Shown: positions 28,076 to 39,486, counted from the stretch's first letter. The stretch is DNA of 64,000 bases from Bremia lactucae (GCF_004359215.1 NC_090620.1:3253492-3317491); one strand, 5' to 3'. The notes: generated by a model not told the origin, from the sequence alone. Program-made: numbers and translations.

Positions 28076-28442
28076 ATCACGTCAGCTGCAACCAGCTGAA
28101 CGCAATTACCTAGTGCATGACAAGGAAACCCTTGCCATGAAATATGCACTGGTTGAATTTAGGGTCTATCTCCTCGGAGATAGACTGCTTATCTTATATA
28201 CGGACCATGCGTCATTACGCACGGCCATAAATAGCCCACACCTCTCGCAAAGAATAGCGAGGTGCCTATCCTTTTTCGCGGAGCATAATTTCTTCGTGGA
28301 ATATAAACCAGGACGACTTAATGTCGTCGCTGATGCGTTATCACGCCGACCCGATTTCGAGCCGGCTGCGCATTCCAACAGTGAAAATAACCCCACTGTT
28401 GCAACACTCACTACGAGTGTTCCGTTCATCAACCTTGCTTGA
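28076..28442 (+). pseudogene. RNase H (A2), 5' deleted
   Basis: The HDKETLAMKYALVEFRVYLL, LYTDHASLRTAINSPHLSQR and VEYKPGRLNVVADALSRRPD blocks are intact. The first catalytic DAS segment (VVCDASNFAIGCALMQ in A3) is missing because of the deletion near 28075. Confidence 0.8.
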
Positions 28443-28572
28443 TGACGTAAAACAAGCCTACACAGAAGATAAAGACCTTCTGCTTTTAATGGATTATCTG
28501 ATGAATCCATCCGATAAAACTTGTAAAGATTTACCGGCTTTATATTGATCGTCATCTGAACGATCTACAACA

Positions 28573-28860
28573 CGCAACGGCTTATTGTATTACTCAGCCG
28601 TTGCCGGCGACACTCCACGTGTCGTCGTCCCAACTCATAATGATTTGCGCTTGCGCGTCATGAATGAGTGTCACGATGCACCAACAAGTGGGCGGCATCG
28701 TGGACGTAAGAAAACTGATCTCATAGTCATTCGCGACTCTTACTGTCCCCGACAGTATCAGTTCGTGCGCAAGTGTATTCGTGCTTGCGAGATATGTCAA
28801 CGGGTGAAGCCTTGCTCGTCATCCCGTGCACCTCTCCAACCTCTACTACTTTCGGCAGAG
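28573..28860 (+). pseudogene. Integrase HHCC domain (A2)
   Basis: All four zinc ligand positions are visible: H in THNDLRL, H in RHRGRKKTD, and the pair in RACEICQRVK. This is the best preserved zinc finger of the window. The frame closes shortly after MDFVFGK because of a small deletion in the core. Confidence 0.8.
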
Positions 28861-29486
28861 TGTTGGCAGTCCGTATCTATGGACTTCGTCTTCGGAAAAT
28901 CCAAGACGATAACAAAAACAGTGGAATCCTTGTTTTTGTAGACAGATTTAGCAAAATGGTACATCTTGCTGCAGTACCAGAGTCGATCACGGCCCGAGAT
29001 ATGCCCGTGTCTTTATCCACACGTTTTCAAACTCCTTGTATTGCCTCGTGAATCGGTCTCGGAAAGATATCCACGGTTCACGGCGGAGTTCTGGCAATCC
29101 GTGTTCCGATCTCTCGGAACCCGGATGGCTATGTCAACTTCTGATCATCCAGAGACAGATGGTCAAGCGGAACGCGTAAATCGCATCCTCGAAGAGATAC
29201 TTCGAGGCTACGTCCAATCGTACCCGAATTGGAGCGAGTTTTTATTGATGGTTGAATTCACCAATAATAACTCGGTGCATGCGTCTACAATGCATATACC
29301 GTTCTTCGTGAATGGATTACGCCATCCACGTATACCCACCCAATTAAAGGGATCCTCTCGTTTAAGGGGGGGGGGACTCGCACGAGCAAAACCATTTCTG
29401 GCTCATGCTCATCACGCATCGAAGTTACAAACGACGCGAATGATGTCGAAGTCGATGCAATCGACATCGAAGATAAGAACAATCTC
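28861..29486 (+). pseudogene. Integrase core (A2)
   Basis: AECWQSVSMDFVFG, ILVFVDRFSKMVHLAAVPES, a damaged DRD segment (SERYPRFTAEFW), HPETDGQAERVNRILEEILR and FTNNNSVHASTMHIPFFVNG. The second catalytic Asp is altered to Tyr context and several frameshifts occur. Confidence 0.8.
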
Positions 29487-29891
29487 ATGGCAGTGCGCAC
29501 AAAGCGCACTGAAAATGACATAACAAATGAGTCAGCAGAGGAATTTTTGCTGACTCGAGAATCAGTAATTCATTTCGTACAGGATTCCATTGCTAACGCA
29601 GTGAGTCGTCAAAAACGGAACGCAGACAAACATGGAAGAGCAACCGTTCTTTCGTTTAAATTTAATGACCTAGTACTACTCTCTACGTTAAACTTACCTA
29701 AGTGTGTAGTCACTAATTTGGGTAGCAGTAAACTGCTACCCAAGTTCATTTGGCCTTTCCGTGTACTGCATCGCAGAGGCAATGCGTACACAGTAGAATT
29801 GTCACGTAGGATGCGAACGCATCCTACGTTTTACGTTGGTCAGCTCCGCCCGTACCATCAGTACGCGGTTTTCTTCCGAAGACGGATCTGA
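29487..29891 (+). pseudogene. Integrase C-terminal domain (A2)
   Basis: A continuous 134-codon stretch reads DSIANAVSRQKRNADKHGRA, NDLVLLSTLNLPKCVVTNLG, KLLPKFIWPFRVLHRRGNAY and RTHPTFYVGQLRPYHQYAVF. GPF is changed to WPF. Confidence 0.85.
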
Positions 29892-31504
29892 CCACCCTTT
29901 TCAAGAATCCCCAAAAGATTCTTGTGGTAACGAACCAGATTCTCATGCTGAATCTGGAGATTCTATTGTCGGGTCCGAAGATCCTCGAAACCGCGATGAG
30001 CTGACGACAGCTCATCACGAAGAGCGTGATATTTCCGTTCGTACTCCAACATGGATTACGCACTCTTTGAACGGTCTTCCAACCGTTCGATATGATGAGC
30101 CTGCACCGTCTGCTCTAACGAGCGACACTTACCGCGCTCGTGATCCAGTCCTTCCTCCAATACATGGAGATAGCGATCAAGTTTGTCGATCTTCGACTCT
30201 AGATCCGACACACGATTCAGATCAACATTTTCCTCCTCCGCCATAACATTGCTGGATCCCACAGTGGTCAACGTTTCACATCCAAAACCACCGTGATGTG
30301 AAGGGGCAGCGAACGAGTTATCTTGTTCGCTGGCTCGGTTATCCACCTTCACATGACAGCTGGGAGCCTCGTTCCCAGCTGATTGTTGACGTTGAGGGCC
30401 TTGTCCGTCAGTATGACGAGATCCATCCGATGGACCAGAAGGTCCATCGAAAAACACGCGCCCTTGGCGCCTGTAAAATCGATTGCAAGACGTCAATCGC
30501 ATCGCGCATCTCGATAGAGATGCGAGCCCCCCCCCAGGGCGAAGAAAGGGAATAGACGTCCCCTTTTACTCGGTTCGTGTTGTCAACAACACACGGACAG
30601 GGATTACCCCACGTGAGGCATGGAAGTCCTGCCACACGTGACAACCGATGCAATTTTTACCTTGCACCGGTTGGAATTCGTTTCTCAAACTTAACGCGAA
30701 TCGCGTTAAGTCTTTGAAGCCAGGCTTCGCGTCCAATGTCTTTGACATTGCGAATGAATGCGCTCCAAGCTTTCAAAAGCGAGACTTTATCTCGCTTATT
30801 AATGTCACTATATTATCGATGCTTAAAAAAGTATCGAGATAAAAATCTCCCTACGCGCGAAAGTTCTTCGCGCTGGGATCAAGGCCATGTAGAGTTGTCG
30901 CAAAAATTAAGGGATATTATTGTGAGGAGTAGTCTCTCCTGACAAGATATTAATTAGCTGCTCGGGCAAAAGCCACGGCTTCTTCTCAAGGCTCAGACGA
31001 GACATTTTGTGTCTACAATCCCCTGAGTGGTACCCACTGAAGCAGGGGTACCACAAGAACTTTTATTACGATGGCTTACGCCATCGTCATCACCACGCAC
31101 AGAAATATATGCGAGTGACGGCACGGGAGACGGTGCTGACGATGAGGAATCATCCTCATCGTTGGAACCGAACATGCTGTAGCGAATGCTACCAGCACGT
31201 CTACTCGAATGAGCCCCCTCATTCGAAGGGTCATTGTCAGCCGCCTGACGATGATCAGGTGACTGTTCTATTCTCCCCGAGTCGGCCATTTCGTCTGACT
31301 CGCATTCGTAGTCGACCTCTTAAGAGGGGCCGCATTCACGTGGTGTATAACCATGTGCACCGCAACATTTAGAGTTGCGTGAGAAGATGACACTACGGCA
31401 GACGAAACGTCTGCCGTAAGAGACAATAACGCGTCGCCCGCGGCTGCATGAACCGCAGCCGATGGCGCCGCCCTATTCGCATACCGCATGGACTTGTTAA
31501 CCAT
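29824..31504 (-). pseudogene. Antisense ORF between pol and 3' LTR (A2)
   Basis: Start at 31504: MVNKSMRYANRAAPSAAVHA. The acidic SIRYSMFGSNDEDDSSSSAP follows at 31.1-31.2 kb, then a middle part with CIGCHVWQDFH near 30.65 kb. A 148-codon open stretch (30056-30502) carries the RASEQDNSFAAPSHHGGFGC motif and DLESKIDKLDRYLHVLEEGL. The C-terminal coil lies at 29824-30063. It matches A1 and A4 residue by residue over long parts. Stops exist here, so no full protein can be made. The function is unknown. Confidence 0.65.
30286..30555 (+). pseudogene. Chromodomain (A2)
   Basis: NHRDVKGQRTSYLVRWLGYP, SHDSWEPRSQLIVDVEGLVR and QYDEIHPMDQKVH. The FLVERI start is damaged (TFHIQ) and a stop separates it from integrase. 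Otherwise it is close to a functional chromodomain. Confidence 0.85.
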
Positions 31505-31604
31505 GCGATAGAACTAAAAATGATGAATCTGACCAATCAACATCCTTTTTTAAAGTGGTCTTATAGTGACCACTCTACCCAATGACAGTCAGAGTGATTG
31601 TCGC

Positions 31605-31619
31605 TTAAGAAAGGAGTGA
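31605..31619 (+). other. Polypurine tract (A2)
   Basis: CTTAAGAAAGGAGTGA, purine-rich, immediately 5' of the 3' LTR. Confidence 0.6.
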
Positions 31620-32060
31620 TGTAACGGGGTGCATCGTTACATGAAATTAACACTTAAAGGTTGTTAATTAATATATTATCTAAAAGGTAGATAATATTTG
31701 ATGAATATTACTTTACATGGTAATATTCTAAAGGCTTATTCATTGGTAGATATAGACCATTATATCTACTTTCTCCGCGGCCCAGTCAGCGCTGGACGCG
31801 CGCAAAGAGAAAGACAGATAAGACTTTTAGTACATATTTTTGTATTAGTTTATAATTAAGTTAGTATTAAATAGATAGACAAGAAGAACTTAATTATATT
31901 AATACAGTTTTCATTTAACTCTCTTTATAACAAGCGTTCTAAAGAGAAGACTTCCTCTGCACGACAAGTGTACGTGAACTGACGTGAGGCACCACTCGCA
32001 CTGAGGCAGTGCGAAGTGGACTTGTACTGAAGCTGTACAAGTCGGTAGTGCCCCGTTACA
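31620..32060 (+). repeat. 3' LTR, family A (A2)
   Basis: 441 bp, partner of 25529-25960, TGTAACGGGGTG...GTGCCCCGTTACA. Visible differences between the two LTRs (small indels and scattered substitutions) indicate that the insertion is not recent. Confidence 0.95.
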
Positions 32061-32189
32061 GGCAGCTGTTGTCTTATTTCACTCTCAAATCATTTACGCA
32101 TTGAGGCAGCTGTTGCGCTGACAGCTACCTTTTGTGACAGCGAGTCTTAAAGAAACCTCTAATTCTTCTTGTTCTATCTCTACTCAAAA
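32061..32189. other. Short non-element flank between A2 and C1
   Basis: 129 bp that should be continuous with 25400-25528 before A2 inserted. On the minus strand it contains splice-like signals (GTAAATGA and ACAACAG) around SLSQKVAVSATAASM, and could belong to the third host gene. Not proven. Confidence 0.3.
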
Positions 32190-32672
32190 TGTAGCAGGCT
32201 TCATCGCTCCTGAAGTCAGAGGAAGACTTATTGACTCAAAGACTCTCTTAGTTCTATAAAACTAATATATTAAATAATTTAGGGAGTCGTACAGGCTATT
32301 TAAGCTTAATAAATCCTAGTTCAACGGGATTTAGAGGTTCGTAGAACCAAGTGGCAACTAGTGCCCAAGAGTATATACCTCAGAAACGCTTCTATCTCTT
32401 ACAGATCAATGCGCAAGCCTTAGGAAGGCACTTAACGCTTTAAGATCAAAAAAGGAACTGCACTTTTTTAGTTAATTAATCTAAAACGTTACCCTAGCCA
32501 ATCAAAACAAGATTTCGGCCGCCAGATTTATATCTGGCGGCGACCACATTTGTTACCCATAATAAATGGGATTTAAGTAATTAACTATTCTAAAATTAGA
32601 TAAAAGGGTAATTTACCCATAAACTAAATGTACCACAGCAACGGTTTTCCAACCGATGTGTGCCCCATTACA
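32190..32672 (-). repeat. 3' LTR, family C (C1)
   Basis: 483 bp on the plus strand from TGTAGCAGGCTTC to GCCCCATTACA. It contains the inverted pair GCCGCCAGAT/ATCTGGCGGC (32519-32543), a strong hairpin also present in 39487-39966. Confidence 0.9.
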
Positions 32673-32784
32673 CCCTCCCCCATCAGACTATTGACACCGA
32701 GTGATAAGCTATGCTTCATTTCCTCTTTGAGGTTAAAACCCAAAAAGCTAATCGTTCGGTTGTGTTTTTTATTCCTTTGTCTCA

Positions 32785-34100
32785 TGACAATCAAGCGTGA
32801 GTCACAGACTCTTTGTACCTTCCTCGACGATGAAGGAATATTAGACTTCGAAAGTCGCTCTGTATCAGAAAAGGAAGAGAAAGAGCGTCGTTCTTTCACG
32901 CCTTCTACTCCGGATGAATGCCGGCGGGCTTCGAATCCGTTCCCAGAACGTGGTGCCGCTGATGTCTTAACTGCATTGAGCAGGACACAGGACCCTGAGT
33001 CCAACATCATTACGAATCCGCTTGATGACGAGCAAGAGCCGGCAATCCTCATAGATGAACAAGCTCGTCGTCGAGCTGCCGAGATAGCAAAAGCCAAAGC
33101 TCATTTTTTAGTGAATATAGATTCACTCCGCTTAGTGCGGACGAGCGTCTCAAAGAGATAGCGGGTCACAGGTTGGCCATCCGGGTCTCCGGTGACCCGG
33201 CAAGGACGCTGGAGGAGATCGCTGCTCGCGACTCTCTTCATGTGCGATACCTTTCGCCAAAGGTAGAGACGCGAATTCAGTATTTGACGCGTTTACGTGA
33301 TCAAGCCCGTGGGGCTTCGGTGACCTCCATGAGGGAAATTCCGACCGTTTTGTTTCCGAACGAAATAAGGAGTGATAACGAAGTCTCATTTGAGAACTGG
33401 GCCCACCGGGCAAGCCACCTTTCGTAATGTTTGGAATATCAGAGAGTCTACCGATGCGGCTGAAGTTCGTTTGGAACGGAAGCTTCGCTTCGATTTCGCC
33501 AAGATTAAGGTTAAAGGTCTGTTACGTTCGGCATTTATGCCACACATGAAGAAAGGTCTAGCCGATATATCAGTGCTTCGGTTGACCGTACAACCAAGGA
33601 TCGAAGCCGCACGGAGGCTTTAGATTCACCTAATTCCACGTTTAGTGGTGGGAAGCGTCGTTTGACGCGAGTTGACCCTGAGCTTGGCGCTCAAAAACGT
33701 CAACGGCGTACGGGCAATCTTGCCGAAGAGGTACCTCGAATTCCCAAGAGATTTCGCAAGAGGGGTACCCTAGCCACTTCACCAGATACTGATATTGACC
33801 CTCACGACGACGTCGCTTTAAAAAGTTTCTCCACATAAAACTGAAGGTTCCCCCGCGCATCAAGCAGCCCGGGAGGGGGCCGAAATTTCGGCGGAAGCAT
33901 TTGATGCTTTACGGCACGAGGTGCAACTTCTTCGTGAGGTCCTTGCTCGGGTTGAGAGCTCTTTTGAGGCGGTTCGGGACCGTCTTTCGACGCTGGAACG
34001 CCAGCAGCCTCGTTTAGAGAGCCAGTTGGATATCCTGGAGAGGATGCAACAATCTGCGGCACGGCGGCCTGTCTTGGCGCAAGCGCCTTCAAGTCCACGT
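32785..34100 (+). pseudogene. Antisense ORF (C1)
   Basis: On the strand opposite to C1 pol: MTIKRESQTLCTFLDDEGIL, an acidic/Ser-rich part, ARRRAAEIAKAKAHFLVNID (to 33161). Then follow, after shifts, HVRYLSPKVETRIQYLTRL and RLERKLRFDFAKIKVKGLLR. It finishes with a clear coiled coil at 33870-34100 (RHEVQLLREVLARVESSFEA, LSTLERQQPRLESQLDILER). The position and plan match the antisense ORFs of A and B, and AEIAKAKAHF is matched by KDIAKARAHI in relic E1. The coil overlaps the integrase-chromodomain linker on the other strand. Confidence 0.6.
33642..33870 (-). pseudogene. Chromodomain (C1)
   Basis: FLKRRRREGQYQYLVKWLGY, CEISWEFEVPLRQDC and YAVDVFE. A frameshift separates it from the FYVEKLF start encoded just upstream. 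The Trp-Glu pair of the WEP motif is kept (WEF). Confidence 0.8.
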
Positions 34101-35070
34101 GGGAAGGGTCCCGATAAGCAAGCCAACGTAAAACACTGGGTGTGTACGCAGCTTGCTGGGAAGGGTCCCGATAAGCAAGCCAACGTTAACACTGGGTGTG
34201 TACGCAGCTTGCTGGGAAGGTTTAGCGTATAAGCTAGGCCCTTCTTGGCCACAACCGTAAATGGTCTAATAAAGCGCGGGCGCAATTTGGTCTTGAAGAC
34301 CGCGGAAACCAAGTTGGTAGGTAGGTTTTTAGCGTTTAGTAAAACTCGGTATCCGACCATATAAGAATTAATACAGCTTCTGCCTTTGGCATCTGCTTGT
34401 TCTTTTTGTTTGTCTTGGCTATCAGCCATCGTATCCCTTACATGTCTTAAGACACTAAATCGCGTCGCGAGAAACTCGCTTACTTGTTTCCGAACGGAAA
34501 AAGGGCTGATATCAGCAAGCCTATCGGCCAGTTCCCCCCCACCAAGCCCTGAGCCACGCAGTGGTATGATTAATGGAACGCGTGGGTGGATAAAGCCGTT
34601 GATATAAAACGGAGTAAAGCCTGGAGAAGCATGTACAGTGTTATTTAACACAAACTCCACTTCTGGGAGCATTGAGCTCCAGCGCTTTGGTGTCTGAGCA
34701 CACACGCTGCGTAAAACGTCTTCAATGACGCGATTGACACGTTCAGTTTGACCATTGGTCAAACTGAACGTGACCATCGGTCTGCGGATGGTCCGCAGTG
34801 GACATATCCAATCTGGTGCCAAGCACTCGGAAAATTGATTTCTAGAATTTACCCGTGAAACGGAGGTCCCGATCAGAGACAATTGCCACTGCCAAACCGT
34901 GTTGTCGAAACATGCGATTAATAAACAGCCTTGCTGTACCCTCTCCATCAATGAAATCCGGCACGACCGCAAAGTGAGCCATTTTGCTCAATCAGTGAAC
35001 AAAGACCACTATGCCGGAATTACCGGCTGAATCTTTCGGTAGACCGAAAACAAAATCCATAATAATGGAC
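33860..35070 (-). pseudogene. Integrase core and C-terminal domain (C1)
   Basis: MDFVFGLPKDSAGNSGIVVF (near 35060), AIVSDRDLRFTG, then in the long 34972-33860 frame NGQTERVNRVIEDVLRSVCA, EFVLNNTVHASPGFTPFYIN, DSQDKQKEQADAKGRSCINS and RPRFIRPFTVVAKKGLAYTL. A duplication after RTHPVL repeats FTLACLSGPFP. All three acidic catalytic positions can be found, but in different frames; the segment before NGQTE is damaged. Confidence 0.8.
34101..34214. repeat. 57-bp direct tandem duplication
   Basis: Two adjacent copies (34101-34157 and 34158-34214) start GGGAAGGGTCCCGATAAGCA, differing at a few bases. They lie in the integrase C-terminal tail of C1 and at the end of its antisense coil. The GGGAAGG core recurs at the right edge. 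Confidence 0.9.
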
Positions 35071-35079
35071 TACAACAAC

Positions 35080-35330
35080 CTATGGGTACGGGAAGGCTCG
35101 CCAGTGGCGCAGAGGCATGCGCCGAGGGTTAAATCCGTTGGCAAATTTGAATAGCAATCGTATGTGCTGACCCATTTATAAAGTTTGAGCCACCAATAAA
35201 ACTGGCTTATAGAGCCGTAGGTCTTTTCTCTACCGAGATGTCCACCAAGGACAGTATCGTGTGCCTCATAGAGGATTCGGTGCTTTTTGACACAAAATGC
35301 CGGTGTCGAATGGGTTCTTCTATTTACAAG
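35080..35330 (-). pseudogene. Integrase HHCC domain region (C1)
   Basis: The region lies between RNase H and the integrase core. The minus strand shows fragments such as KHRILYEAHDTVLGGHLGRE around 35220-35285, matching the H-x-C...H pattern with damage. Confidence 0.6.
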
Positions 35331-35499
35331 CTTTGTATTATATCATGAGGGACAACGACGCAAGGAGGATCCGCAGCGCCCGTATACTAAAGTAATCGGT
35401 CTATATCGATAGTAAAACGATGTTACCCTGCACGCAAACGTACCGAGGATTGAATACCCGATTCAGAGTTCTTTAGAGCTCGTAGCAGAGCTACACACT

Positions 35500-35990
35500 G
35501 TTCATCCTTGGCGCAAGTCGAACGGATTAATTCAGTAATAGGCGACACTACCAGTCGTTAAATAAGAGAGATCATAATCCAGCCTGCGTGATAACGCGTC
35601 CGAAAGCATTCTGCTTGCCAGGCGTATATTTCACCTCGAAGTTGTACTCGGGGAAAGGATAGCCATCGGGCCATTCTCTCGGAGAGATAGCGCGACTTAG
35701 TCGCCGTGCGTAATGACGCGTGATCTGTATATATTACAAACGGCTGAGAGCCGAGCAGTTGAACTCTGAATATGACGAGAGCATACCTCATAGCAAGTCT
35801 TTTTATGTGATTAGCTGGGTAATTCATTTCCACAGCTTTAAGCTGTCTAGACTCGAACGCGATAACACGTAAACGCCCATTAACATCTGTTGGTTACAGA
35901 GCACTGCCAATGGCAAAATCCGAAGCGGCACAGACGACACTGAAACGCTAACTTGGATTTGGCAGTGCCAGGATCGGGGCATGGATAAGA
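35500..35990 (-). pseudogene. RNase H (C1)
   Basis: NHIKRLAMRYALVIFRVQLL, FVIYTDHASLRTATKSRYLS and QRMARWLSF (R for Q in this copy) are clear. The DAS segment upstream is in another frame (VVCAASDFAIGSALCN). Confidence 0.75.
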
Positions 35991-36930
35991 CTATCATTGC
36001 TTGCAAACCATTATGTTCCGTGCTAGTCCAGCACCATTCTGTATCTTTTTTAAGGAGATTAGATAATGGCCTTGCCATATCAGCGAAATTTTCGCTATAT
36101 TTGTGTAAATAATTGGTGAGACCCAACCACTTACGCAATTTTTTTGGATTTTATGAACCGGCCAATCTACTATGGCTTTTATCGTAACGTATCCGCTCCA
36201 AGGCCTCGCTTCGCAAGAAAGCACCCTAAGAAGGGAATTTTTTCTGCGCCAAAAATACATTTAAATGCATTGACATACAATTTATTGGTGCGCATACACT
36301 CGAGCACTACTCGCAAATGGTCTAAATGGTCCTTCCATATCCAAGCGACCCTGCTCCGTACGACTTTAGACAAAAATGTCATCAAAATAAGTCTGTGCAC
36401 AACCTTGATGAGGGCGGAACAGTTGCGTCACTAGACGAATAAATTTGGCAAAGGCGTTAGAAAGCCCTTGTGGCATAACAAATCACTCCCATAGTAGACC
36501 GCTTGGGGTGCTGCAAGCTCGCGTGAGCAGTTGATAGTAACTATCGACCAAGTCAAGTGCGCTGTACATTATACATCCCACCATATTGCTCTGAAGAACA
36601 TCCTTTCTAGAAGTGGGGGTTTGAGCTGGTATAGTGGCCGCATTAAGCTTATTAAAGGCATGTACAATGTGTCATTTGCCATTTAGCTTTTTGACACAAA
36701 ATGTTGGTGTCGAATGGGAAGATTTGCTTCCTAGCGCTATTCCCGCCTCGTGCTCAGCACGGAAGAAATCGTCAATGACGTCAAACTGTTCCCTTGGTAA
36801 AAGCAACTGTCGTGTGACACAGTATTTGGTTCCCGGGACTAAGTCAATTTCATGACAGACACCTCTATTCGGAGGTAAAACAGATTGTGGATTGGTACAT
36901 ACCACATCTTGGAATTCCTTAATCAAGGAA
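35824..36930 (-). pseudogene. Reverse transcriptase (C1)
   Basis: Read leftwards from 36926: FQDVVCTNPQSVLPPNRGVC, VPGTKYCVTRQLLLPREQFD, TPTFCVKKLNGK. Then come damaged palm pieces around 36400-36600 with the catalytic box degraded, then NKLYVNAFKCIFGAEKIPFL and VSGWVSPIIYTNIAKISLIW/LRKWLGLTNYLHKYSENFAD in the thumb/connection. Multiple frameshifts. Confidence 0.75.
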
Positions 36931-37080
36931 TAAAATGGACCCGTAGGACCTTTAAGGATCGATGACTCATTTCGCGCATAAAGTGCAGCTTTGTGTTATC
37001 CAGGACAGCTTCGTCTAGAAGTGACGATAAGTTTAACTCAACCATAGGTCGAATGACCACCATTTCAGATAAGTCACCTC

Positions 37081-37173
37081 GACCGCACTCATCAATAGAC
37101 ATTTCGTCTAGCTCGAAAAGAGCACGGCTCGACCGCACTCATCAATAGACATTTCGTCTAGCTCTAAAAGAGC
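37081..37173. repeat. 50-bp direct tandem duplication
   Basis: GACCGCACTCATCAATAGAC starts at 37081 and again at 37131. On the minus strand both copies encode ELDEMSIDECGR, an acidic motif of the protease-RT linker. Confidence 0.9.
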
Positions 37174-37449
37174 ATCTAACGAGGGGATTGCCGCAAGGCT
37201 AACTTTTCCCTCAACGTTACCGTTTACGCCATTTACAAGCGTATAAACTTGCTCACTCGTATCACTTTGTGAGGGTATACACGCTGCGTGTCCATCCTGT
37301 CTTGGAGTGGAGACAATAAGCCTCTTAGAGGCCGGGACGTTCACGTCCCCGAATTTCCAGCTTGTATTGGTTTTATACCAGACATGGTGTTTAATTCGAC
37401 ATCTGACAAGGTGTTTGGTAACTCAACTTCCTTTACCAGGAATGGTTAC

Positions 37450-37735
37450 GTATCGCTTCACGTGCATTAGAAGGGTTTGACCCAAAATGCCCTGGCGAGC
37501 CGCCAATCGTGTCATTATTGACACTCAGTATGGTGCCACTTTAAACGACCGTACTCGGTGGACTTAACGTGCCACTCCACGTATCTCAGGGGTATTGAAC
37601 CCCTTTAGGTCCTGGCGAACCGCCAATAGTGTCACTACTGACACTCAGTATGGTGCCACCTCGGCCGACCACACTTGGTGGATTATACGTACCACTTCAC
37701 GTATCGCAGGGATGTTTCACCCTTCATGACTCTGC
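37450..37735. repeat. 120-bp tandem repeat in the C1 protease-RT linker
   Basis: A unit starting CCTGGCGAGCCGCCAAT (37491) repeats at 37611 with ~85-90 percent identity, plus a partial unit at the left. 120 bp is 40 codons. On the minus strand the unit encodes LRYVEWHVKSTEYGRLKWHH followed by TEC. A repeated peptide module in this part of a retrotransposon polyprotein is unusual. Confidence 0.85.
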
Positions 37736-38014
37736 CTTAGGCCAGCAATCCTTTAGCATTAAGTGAATCGTTATTATAACGAGTGTCACTCGACGGAATA
37801 CGTGCCGTTCCACCCTCTTTTTCTAAGTCGGGCTCAGAATTAATGTTTTCATTATTGGAGTTTGTTAACTAAGACAGTTCAATGTCTAAAACAACACTTA
37901 CAGATTTAGTGAGTGATATGCGCCAAAAGCGCTTTTGTTGCCTAGCAAAGACGGGTCCATGAATTTCAAAACTTTGCTAGAACCATTGCGCGTGGCGCCT
38001 AAGGTTTTAGAACT

Positions 38015-38290
38015 TCAATCGATCCATGGCTCATGGCGTTCAAGCCAGGCCATACCAAGGATGAGGTCATATTTCGAATCCAAATCAAGGATGAGACAGC
38101 ATTCCATACTGTCAAGGTCCAGAAACTTTATAGCAAAGTTCAATGGAACTTTAGGAATAGTGACACGAGTCCCAGTCGCTAAGCGAACAGTGATTGTATC
38201 ACTTTTTATGCGTTTTGAACGCCTCAACGTATTGTTAACTTTCTTTAAGGGAAAGGTGTCGAGCATAATTGCAAGACGCTCCTGAGTCAA
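38015..38290 (-). pseudogene. Retropepsin-like protease (C1)
   Basis: VRLATGTRVTIPKVPLNFAI and MECCLILDLDSKYDLILGMA, ending WLERHEPWID, the conserved C-terminal block of Ty3/Gypsy aspartic protease. The DSG catalytic segment expected upstream is not visible in frame. Confidence 0.75.
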
Positions 38291-38412
38291 TTCAAATTGA
38301 CCATGGCTTATGAAAGCCCTTTACACTCGCTTAAGCGACTAACAAGCCTGGCTTGAGCTCACGCCCCGTGCCATTGCGTACCAAGCTTATTGAGGCTAGG
38401 TCCTGCTTACTC

Positions 38413-39356
38413 TCATCCCCTAGAGTCAACAGAGCCTAGGTCTTTCCCAGTAGGGTGCCCCGCTCCAACTGGGTATCGACGTTTTCCTGCACCGTACCAG
38501 ATTTGTGTATAGGTCGGATTTGGTGTTCTTTCGAGCTTTACGCGTATTTTGTAGGGACAGGCCGGTCGGAAGTTTTTGTGCTGTTTAACAGCTTGAAAAG
38601 GCTCTTCTCCTTCCTCAGCGTGGCTTAGATCCATGGGTTCGGGTCTATTAGATGGTACCCATGCGCTCGAAGAGCTTGTTCTTTTGACAGGCGTGCTAAC
38701 GCGAGCAGACATAAAGTCGATTTCAACGCGTAGCGCTATGACAATTGCCTCTTCAAAAGTAGCAGGATGAGATCGGAATAACTTCGTCCGGACAACGCGC
38801 TCATTAAGACCCCCATAAAGATTGTTACAATTATTGCTTCTTGCACCGGGTCTTGATGCATAGATGCAATGAAAGATCTCATCTCCTGAACAAAGTCCCC
38901 TAGGACTCGTTTACCCTGTCGAATCGCTAGGAGCCGTGCTCGCATGCGAAAATCCTGATCAGGCGGTGCAAACATACTAGTCATTTGCTGTTTCAGCGAA
39001 ACCCATGAAGGGAAAGTGTTGTTTATGGACGAACTGTACGATAGTGCCCACTTTATCACTTTACCTCTGAATTTGGGAATGGTCATAGCCTCCTTTTGCC
39101 GTTCTGTTAAGAACAAGGCGGAATCAATGGACATCTCCATCTGCTTAATACAAAAGGGAGATGTTTCCCTCTTTTCTCTCACATTGACAACTAAACGGCG
39201 AGCCTTCGGCTTTGAATCAGGTACAGAGATATACCGGGTTGGCACAGATGCCGCTAAGTGATCTTGTACCTGGCTGACCAGGGGGGCTTTATATCGCATG
39301 AAGGATTCAAGCCTTGCAAGCAGGACCTCTGGTACCTGGGCGATAATGAACTCCAC
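38413..39356 (-). pseudogene. gag (C1)
   Basis: A 206-codon open frame (39356-38736) has LTERQKEAMTIPKFRGKVIK, WVSLKQQMTSMFAPPDQDFR and MRARLLAIRQGKRVLGDFVQ, which is the capsid-like core. A second part (38712-38413) has NRPEPMDLSHAEE, the motif before the zinc knuckle. The Cys-His knuckle is obscured by a frameshift. Confidence 0.8.
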
Positions 39357-39467
39357 ATGTTCAAGCCTAATTAAAGTTTTGAGCTTGTCGTAAGCTTCGC
39401 GTTGCGCCTCTTAAAATCGCTTCTATTTCAGTGAGAAAGCAGTCTTGTAAAGACTCAAGCGAAGATT

Positions 39468-39484
39468 GACTACGGGTGCTACCA
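39468..39484 (-). other. Primer-binding site (C1)
   Basis: Minus strand TGGTAGCACCCGTAGTC, two bases inside the 5' LTR end; same start as in families A, B and D. Confidence 0.6.
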
Positions 39485-39486
39485 GG

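Larger units (their letters stand above)
25529..32060 (+). mobile_element. Ty3/Gypsy family A, end-to-end copy A2
   Basis: Both LTRs are present (25529-25960 and 31620-32060). A degenerate 5-bp target duplication flanks them (GGCGG at 25524-25528, GGCAG at 32061-32065). The internal order is primer-binding site, SINE insertion, gag, RT, RNase H, HHCC, integrase, chromodomain, antisense ORF and polypurine tract. The protease and part of gag are deleted, another ~0.2 kb is lost between RT and RNase H, and several frameshifts exist. The element is complete in outline but not autonomous. Confidence 0.9.
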
